A stretch of 34,897 nucleotides of DNA from contig JAUSHV010000030.1 in the NCBI GenBank assembly GCA_030648495.1, forward strand, positions 1 through 34,897, written 5' to 3'. The DNA is from a bacterium. Its GTDB lineage: Bacteria; Patescibacteriota; Minisyncoccia; UBA11713; 2-01-FULL-45-33. The translations under genes were made by a program, and so were the position numbers. Shown piece after piece: positions 30,291 through 34,897 of this stretch (positions are counted from its first letter, which is position 1; each line of letters begins with the position of its first letter). The notes below the pieces were generated by a model that did no database searches, was not told the origin of the DNA, and was given only the letters and a program-made list of their open reading frames with translations.

Positions 30291-31640
30291 TTATAACATG
30301 GCTTTGAAATATTCGCTAAGTTCCGAAATATTTTTCCGTTCCTGTTTTCCGGTATCGCGGTCGCGGACTGTAACGGTGTCTTTGAGTTCAGGTTTTTCGC
30401 CCAACGTGTCAAAATCTATCGTTACGCACCAAGGCGTGCCGATTTCGTCTTGGCGGCGATAGCGTTTGCCGATATTGCCGTTGTCGTCGAACATCATCTG
30501 TGGGATTTTTTTCTTGAGCGTGGTATAAATTTCTTTTGCTTTCGCAACTAAATCGGGCTTGTTTTTCAAAAGTGGAAACACCGCAACTTTTATTGGCGCG
30601 ATTTTGGGATTTAATTTTAGAAATATTCTTGATTCACCTCCAAGCTCATCCTCCGAATACGCTTCAAGCAAAACAAACAAAACCGCGCGATCTACCCCAC
30701 CGGAACATTCAATATCCCAAGGAATATATCTCTCTTTTGTTTCTTCATCAAAATAAGAAAGATCTTCTTTTGAATATTCCGAATGTCTTTTCAAATCCCA
30801 ATCGCCCCTGTGGTGAATCCCCCATGCCTCAAGCCACCCGCCAAACGGCGTATTGTATTCAATATCCCAGGCGTCTTTGGCATAGTGCGCCCGCTCGTCC
30901 GGAGCGTGTTGGCGCAAGCGCAAACTTTCTTTTTTAAAACCGAGACCCAAATACCAATTAAACGCGAAATTTTTCCAATATTCAAAAGTTTCCGTGCCGG
31001 TTTTCTCATCCGGCTTTATATAATATTGAAGCTCCATTTGCTCAAATTCGCGCTGACGAAAAAGAAAGTCGCGCGGGGTAATTTCGTTTCTAAAGGCTTT
31101 CCCGATTTGTCCGATGCCAAACGGTAATTTCGGATGCATAGAATCCAAAACGTTTTTAAAATTCACATGCACTCCTTGGGTAATCTCGCCCCTCAAATAA
31201 ACTTGTGAAGCGGTCGCCTCCGAAGCTCCGAGCTTTGTCTCAACAAGCAAATTGAACACGCTCGGCAGAGACCACCCCATTTTTTCCTTTTCTTTTTTGT
31301 GTGTGTTTTCGTGTTCTGCAATCGCTTCCGGCTGGTCCGCCCGCGCTCTTTCATGGCAAATTTTGCATTCAACCAAAGGATCAGTAAAAAGTTCGGTATG
31401 TCCCGAAGCCTCCCAAACACGCGCGGGCATCAAAATCGCGGCGCTCATCCCATACACATCTTCACGCTCGGCAATAAATTTATCCCAAAAGTATTGTTTG
31501 ATATTGTGCCTCAACTCCACGCCCATTGGGCCGTAATCATAAATCCCCGAAAGCCCTCCGTAAATCTCGCTCCCGGGAAAAATAAACCCCCGCCTCTTAG
31601 CCAGGCTCACAATTTTCTCTAGTTTTTCTGTATCTTTCAT
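30291..31640 (-). CDS. glyS: Glycyl-tRNA synthetase, dimeric type
   Basis: A 449-residue class II synthetase of the alpha-2 type. Visible blocks: SEIYGGLSGIYDYGPMGVELR, WEASGHTELFTDPLVECKIC, GIGQIGKAFRNEITPRDFLFRQREFEQME (motif 2), GGWLEAWGIHHRGDWDL, IECSGGVDRAVL (motif 3), and the C-terminal anticodon domain starting at IKVAVFPLL. It charges tRNA-Gly. It lies 8 bases after the surface-protein gene and 6 bases before the ABC exporter, all in one transcript. Confidence 0.96.
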   Translation of the reverse strand: MKDTEKLEKIVSLAKRRGFIFPGSEIYGGLSGIYDYGPMGVELRHNIKQYFWDKFIAEREDVYGMSAAILMPARVWEASGHTELFTDPLVECKICHERARADQPEAIAEHENTHKKEKEKMGWSLPSVFNLLVETKLGASEATASQVYLRGEITQGVHVNFKNVLDSMHPKLPFGIGQIGKAFRNEITPRDFLFRQREFEQMELQYYIKPDEKTGTETFEYWKNFAFNWYLGLGFKKESLRLRQHAPDERAHYAKDAWDIEYNTPFGGWLEAWGIHHRGDWDLKRHSEYSKEDLSYFDEETKERYIPWDIECSGGVDRAVLFVLLEAYSEDELGGESRIFLKLNPKIAPIKVAVFPLLKNKPDLVAKAKEIYTTLKKKIPQMMFDDNGNIGKRYRRQDEIGTPWCVTIDFDTLGEKPELKDTVTVRDRDTGKQERKNISELSEYFKAML

Positions 31641-31648
31641 ATTTATGT

Positions 31649-33556
31649 TTACGGCGCGACTTTCTTCTGCTGGAATCCGGCGCGTGGATCATCTTGTAAA
31701 TCAATGGTCTTCTTGGGCGCTAATGACGAAAGGTCAACTCCTGTGAAATTATCTTTTCCGGTAACTTTTGCGTCGGTGACTAAAATAGGCGCTGTGCCGA
31801 CTTGGTCCTCACCAGGCACCAGACCAACATGGAACGAAATTTGCATGGCCGGTGTCAAAAATCCGGTTCCCGCGGGGACCCTGCCCAGTTTCCACTGAAG
31901 CTCTCCTGTATTCTGGTCATAAGTCAGATTGGAATTTGCAGGAACAAATATATTTTTAAAATTTATATAAGGCGGCAAAGAAGAAGTTACCACAACATTA
32001 TCTACATCATTGACCATATTCGCAAGAGACCAGGTGATGGTATATGTAGTTTCAGACCCGACGCGCGGCGGCATCGGACCGGTATTCGGAATCGGAGCAT
32101 CAAAATAAAGTGCGCGCACGGAAAGTTGTAATTTAGAAGAAACTTTAATATCCATCATATCTTTTCCTCCCGTGTCCACCCCTTCAAAACCGGCGATAAT
32201 ACTATTGCTTTTGAAAGTCGGGCCGAGCGTAATGACCGGTCGTTGATCGTCTGGCTCCAACGGAAAACTGCTTTTTGTTTTAAAATCAAATTGTACTTTC
32301 CCCGAAGCGCCCGGCGGGATGCTTTTGAAATCCGGATTGCTTCCCGCATTCCAGACCAAGCTTTTTGTCGCATCCCTGAAAAAACCATTGTCCACCCGAA
32401 GCGAGCGCATATCTACAGACAAACTATCCATCCTCATTTCCAAGATTGCGTCATTGATTGAAACCGGAAGATTATTTTTCCAACTTATTTCAAATGGGAT
32501 CTGGTCTCCGGGAAAAGTAATATAAGTTTTTTGCCCTTTTGCCAAAATTGATATAGCCAAAAATGGAGAATGCAGCACTACCGAAGCAACCGTACTGTCG
32601 TATGCCGAAATGGTTATGTTGTCCGGAAGCATCACGCCCAGTAAGACCTGAAAATTTTGCGGTTCAAGCTCCGAACCGGAAATTTTTCCTTTGATTTTGA
32701 TAACTCCGTCCTGAGCCGGTTTTAAAGATCCAATGTACCAACCGAGAGTTTTTTGGCTCCCAAATCTTTTACTGTTATCTGCAAGGGGCGCGGGGTTTGC
32801 GGAGTCATATTGAAAGCCCTCCGGCATCAAAAGCTGTATGGATAAATTATTCAAATCCTTGTCTGACTGCGAATTGTAGCGAATCTCAAATTCCATCGTT
32901 TGTCCGATACGCAAATTCTCCGGAATATCTAAAGCAATGGTCACCGGGGAGCGCGCGATATTTAAAGTAAATGAGGCATCTTTGCCGAATGTCGCGGAGG
33001 AACCTTTGGGGCGGTACTCCAAAACTGCCGTAACTTGTTTCGAGCTTCCGCGCGCGCCAAAAACATAGGCATTGTAAGTTTGTGTAACCGATTCGCCCGG
33101 ATTAATAGTATTTAGATTCTGGCGGTTTCTGAAAACTCCTTCGGGCTTTTGCCCCAATAGCGGAGTTGACCCTTCGGGATAATTAAATACCAAGACCGCC
33201 TCTTCTATCGCGATGTTGTTTGCGTTTGTGACCCGCACCTGCCAGCTTATGCGGTCGCCGCTTCTAATCTCTTTGTCACCGACTATTTCCACTTTTACCG
33301 CCTGGATATTTAAAAAAGCATTAAATCCATAAAATTGGAAAAATAAAAAAATTCCGCCGCCGAACACTAACATAAAAATACCGAGCCACAAGAGCGCTTT
33401 TTTGCGTTTTAACGAATCAAGCAACGGTTCCGGCTCTTTTTGCCAAGCAACCCTATGCTCTTCGCGGTCTCTAGCAAGGTCGGGGGGGATCTTCCGTTCA
33501 TCAAAACCCTCCCCTTGCTTGTAAAGCCTTTTTCCTAGTTCTTCAAGATCGGCCAT
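31649..33556 (-). CDS. Membrane-anchored extracytoplasmic protein with repeated beta-sandwich domains
   Basis: A 635-residue protein with a charged cytoplasmic N-terminus, one membrane helix (about 54-74, LLWLGIFMLVFGGGIFLFF) and a large outside part of four or five beta-sandwich units. Each unit has the DUF11/COG1361-like pattern: a strand, G-x-x-[IV]-x-[WF]-x-[IV] (for instance RISWQVRVTNANN, QIPFEISWKNN, TTYTITWSLAN) and a closing SGxVKI-type strand. There is no LPxTG or signal cleavage site, so it is an N-anchored surface protein. Similar proteins are typical of Parcubacteria, with unknown role. It heads the operon with glyS and the ABC exporter, and its start codon abuts a palindromic element holding its promoter. 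Confidence 0.75.
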   Translation of the reverse strand: MADLEELGKRLYKQGEGFDERKIPPDLARDREEHRVAWQKEPEPLLDSLKRKKALLWLGIFMLVFGGGIFLFFQFYGFNAFLNIQAVKVEIVGDKEIRSGDRISWQVRVTNANNIAIEEAVLVFNYPEGSTPLLGQKPEGVFRNRQNLNTINPGESVTQTYNAYVFGARGSSKQVTAVLEYRPKGSSATFGKDASFTLNIARSPVTIALDIPENLRIGQTMEFEIRYNSQSDKDLNNLSIQLLMPEGFQYDSANPAPLADNSKRFGSQKTLGWYIGSLKPAQDGVIKIKGKISGSELEPQNFQVLLGVMLPDNITISAYDSTVASVVLHSPFLAISILAKGQKTYITFPGDQIPFEISWKNNLPVSINDAILEMRMDSLSVDMRSLRVDNGFFRDATKSLVWNAGSNPDFKSIPPGASGKVQFDFKTKSSFPLEPDDQRPVITLGPTFKSNSIIAGFEGVDTGGKDMMDIKVSSKLQLSVRALYFDAPIPNTGPMPPRVGSETTYTITWSLANMVNDVDNVVVTSSLPPYINFKNIFVPANSNLTYDQNTGELQWKLGRVPAGTGFLTPAMQISFHVGLVPGEDQVGTAPILVTDAKVTGKDNFTGVDLSSLAPKKTIDLQDDPRAGFQQKKVAP

Positions 33557-33557
33557 A

Positions 33558-33690
33558 CCAGGTAGTAGAATTTCGCATTTTTAATAATTTAGCTTCATAC
33601 AACATAGCTTTATTATAACCTAAAATAAGCTACTTGCCACGCTTAACGTAATACTGTCGCCGAGCGACGATGCGAAATTTCACTACCTGG
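33558..33690. mobile_element. MITE-like element with 21-bp terminal inverted repeats
   Basis: Left end CCAGGTAGTAGAATTTCGCAT (33558-33578) is almost the reverse complement of the right end (33670-33690); 19 of 21 positions agree, the two differences being an AG/GA swap. The 133-bp interior is AT-rich with a small GTCGC-CGA-GCGAC hairpin. No coding frame is present. It fills the whole gap between the surface-protein and GIY-YIG genes. Confidence 0.6.
33612..33640 (-). promoter_or_regulatory. Promoter of the surface protein-glyS-ABC operon
   Basis: On the minus strand GTGGCA (33635-33640), 17-base spacer, TATAAT (33612-33617). The -10 is perfect and the -35 matches four of six. It lies inside the inverted-repeat element, so the element supplies the operon's promoter. 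Confidence 0.6.
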
Positions 33691-33696
33691 CATAAT

Positions 33697-33972
33697 TCAA
33701 TTAGAATTTTTCTTAAAATAAAAATATTCTTTAACGCGCCTTTTTATAAGCCTGGCGCCCTGATTTGTTTTTAAATATTTTTCTCTTCTTTTAGCATCAT
33801 CCTCATTCAGACAAGCTTCATAATAAATCACGCGCCACGGCCGATAAGGCTTAGTTGAAGTATTGAGGCCGTTATTATGCTCTCTTAGCCGTTTTACTAA
33901 ATCGGTTGTATATCCAATATATAAATTGTCGTTTTCGATGCTTTCCAGTAAATATACGTAGTAATATTTCAT
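33697..33972 (-). CDS. GIY-YIG nuclease domain protein, UPF0213-like
   Basis: A 91-residue single-domain protein. YYVYLLES and LYIGYTTDLVKRLREHNNG form the GIY-YIG core with the catalytic arginine; YEACLNEDDAKRREKYLK supplies the metal glutamate (E in REKYLK). This is the small stand-alone type, linked in some bacteria to DNA repair, not a homing endonuclease. It overlaps the GrpB-like gene by four bases (ATGA) and is last of the recO-grpB-GIY group. Confidence 0.9.
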   Translation of the reverse strand: MKYYYVYLLESIENDNLYIGYTTDLVKRLREHNNGLNTSTKPYRPWRVIYYEACLNEDDAKRREKYLKTNQGARLIKRRVKEYFYFKKNSN

Positions 33973-34454
33973 ATATCTGCGAGTTTTAAAACTTTATTTA
34001 CGAACTCTGTTTTACCCTCAATATACCCAGATGTGCCGTCCACACTCTTATTTAATAGCGACTCTTTTAGGATTTCGTATTCTTTCGCAATTTCCGGATG
34101 CTCTATCAAATAATCTCTGAATAGTATTTGCCTTCTCCGGAATGAAACGGTAGGAATAGTTATTGAAAGATGATAAGCATCATTCTTTTCAAAAAAATAT
34201 CTTTCCGAAGATGATTTTTGCTGATAATAAACATATCCGATGTCGGAAAGCCTTTGTATCAAGTCTTCTATTTTATCAAAAGAATCCACCATTGCCGCGA
34301 TATCGATTATCGGCTTAGCTTTCATATTCGGAATCGAAGTACTGCCTATATGCTGAATATCTGTCACCGCTCCGACTAAAACTTCGCGAATTTTCTCCGA
34401 TTCAATTTTGTACAAAATCTGCCAATTTTTTGAATAAGGCTCTAATTTGTTCAT
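33969..34454 (-). CDS. GrpB-family nucleotidyltransferase-fold protein
   Basis: A 161-residue protein with the GrpB block HIGSTSIPNMKAKPIIDI, which carries the GS and D-x-D-like residues of the nucleotidyltransferase fold, then RYFFEKNDAYHLSI and FRDYLIEHPEIAKEYEILK. The family's reaction is unknown; in other bacteria it is found alone or fused to dephospho-CoA kinase. The ATG at 34454 overlaps the recO stop (ATGA) and gives MNKLEPYSKNW, the usual N-terminus, so it is preferred over the codon 18 bases upstream. Confidence 0.85.
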   Translation of the reverse strand: MNKLEPYSKNWQILYKIESEKIREVLVGAVTDIQHIGSTSIPNMKAKPIIDIAAMVDSFDKIEDLIQRLSDIGYVYYQQKSSSERYFFEKNDAYHLSITIPTVSFRRRQILFRDYLIEHPEIAKEYEILKESLLNKSVDGTSGYIEGKTEFVNKVLKLADI

Positions 34455-34897
34455 TGTTTTAATTGAGGCCAAAGCTTTACTATTTTTTCCTCGTGTTCAG
34501 GGGGCAAAGAGTCGCCGTGGCCTTCGTGTTTGAAAATTTCACGAAGAAATTTTACGGCGTTTTCTTCGTTTGGGTTAGGTTTTCCAAAAAATCGCAGGGC
34601 GATGGAAAAAAGCTCTTCGTCTTTAGAGCCCGGCAAGATAATTTTATCCAAGGTCTGTAAAATTCGCCCTGCGACGGAAATATGTTCAGAATCTAAAAAC
34701 CAATCATCATATCTGCTCAATATTTCGGCATCAGTCAGTGTTGGAAGCCGTTCCCCGTTCTTCACAAAAGAAACCCTGATATGGTTCAAGATATCAATAT
34801 GAGCGTTGAGCTTTGAAGTAGTCTTCCTTGCGCCTTTTGCCAAAATGTCTATTTTTCCAAAATCACGGCTCAAAATCCTTACCAAAAAATCCGCCTC
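34451..34897 (-). CDS. recO: DNA repair protein RecO, partial (5' end outside window)
   Basis: The reading frame is open to the window edge, so only the last 148 residues are seen. They begin EADFLVRILSRDFGKIDILAKGARKTTSKL when read from the edge in two parts (EADFLVRILSRDFG, KIDILAKGARKTTSKL), the RecO OB-fold start. RecO helps RecR load RecA on single-stranded DNA. The C-terminal helical domain is present but very short, and no CxxC zinc site is visible. The full protein would be roughly 160-170 residues against about 240 in E. coli. It is translationally coupled to the GrpB-like gene. Confidence 0.82.
   Translation of the reverse strand, partial: EADFLVRILSRDFGKIDILAKGARKTTSKLNAHIDILNHIRVSFVKNGERLPTLTDAEILSRYDDWFLDSEHISVAGRILQTLDKIILPGSKDEELFSIALRFFGKPNPNEENAVKFLREIFKHEGHGDSLPPEHEEKIVKLWPQLKQ

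Noticed and set aside
33697-33972. Homing endonuclease from the GIY-YIG domain
   Set aside because: It is the small stand-alone UPF0213-like form, coupled in an operon with recO, without intron or DNA-binding extension.
1-34897. CRISPR array, insertion-sequence transposase or prophage
   Set aside because: No regular repeat-spacer pattern, DDE or recombinase gene, or phage structural gene was seen.
1-34897. UGA recoded to glycine
   Set aside because: TGA ends recO and the GrpB-like gene with correct ATGA overlaps, so it is a stop codon here.

Overview
The window reads as ordinary chromosome from a small-genome bacterium, most likely Patescibacteria (Candidate Phyla Radiation, Parcubacteria-like). 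This is inference. The supporting signs are very tight gene packing with many ATGA overlaps, several starts without a Shine-Dalgarno site, trimmed versions of universal proteins (RecO, MetRS, Rel), a tRNA gene without encoded CCA, and large beta-sandwich surface proteins of unknown function. TGA is used as a normal stop (recO, grpB-like gene), so the code is standard rather than the UGA-glycine code of Gracilibacteria.

Layout. 1-1297: the 3' end of topA converges on a queuosine-salvage (DUF2419) gene; a divergent promoter serves rel. 1298-5034: rel, parB, tRNA-Leu(CAA), a PAP2 phosphatase and a small orphan gene with its own promoter and terminator. 5025-7976: the yvcK-glyA-folD operon, covering one-carbon metabolism and cell-wall control. 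8016-9555: a left-handed beta-helix protein with an unexpected antitoxin-like tail, then a promoter, 59-codon membrane gene and terminator lying between 23-bp palindromes. 9565-13503: the operon glmS, unknown 321-aa gene, Nudix hydrolase, sugar-phosphate nucleotidyltransferase. 13519-14795: pgsA plus a glycerophosphodiester phosphodiesterase. 14829-19319: an unknown gene, leuS and a 44-codon membrane protein. 19340-21271: a plus-strand operon of a 74-aa protein and an aldehyde dehydrogenase. 21270-26064: M16 peptidase, AI-2E-type permease, metG and tatD. 26111-28510: an accessory patch with an AIPR-like gene, a probable structured leader RNA, a small plus-strand transcript and a Doc/HTH toxin-antitoxin pair. 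28536-33556: a surface protein, glyS and an ABC exporter. 33558-34897: a palindromic element, then GIY-YIG, GrpB-like and recO genes.

The strongest surprise is leuS. A complete-length HAM1/RdgB-like (non-canonical NTP pyrophosphatase) domain of about 200 residues sits at the entrance of the CP1 editing domain, between two blocks that normally adjoin. The same gene carries two 30-nt in-frame double palindromes of identical geometry. Other points of interest are the beta-helix/DUF2384-like fusion, the palindrome-flanked small gene, a probable attenuator RNA ahead of the AIPR-like gene, and two small elements with terminal inverted repeats.

The genes work mostly as housekeeping sets: cell-wall precursor supply (glmS, nucleotidyltransferase, yvcK, PAP2), phospholipid synthesis and turnover (pgsA, phosphodiesterase), translation (leuS, metG, glyS, tRNA-Leu), one-carbon transfer (glyA, folD) and stringent response (rel). 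The 26.1-28.5 kb patch is the only region that looks accessory.
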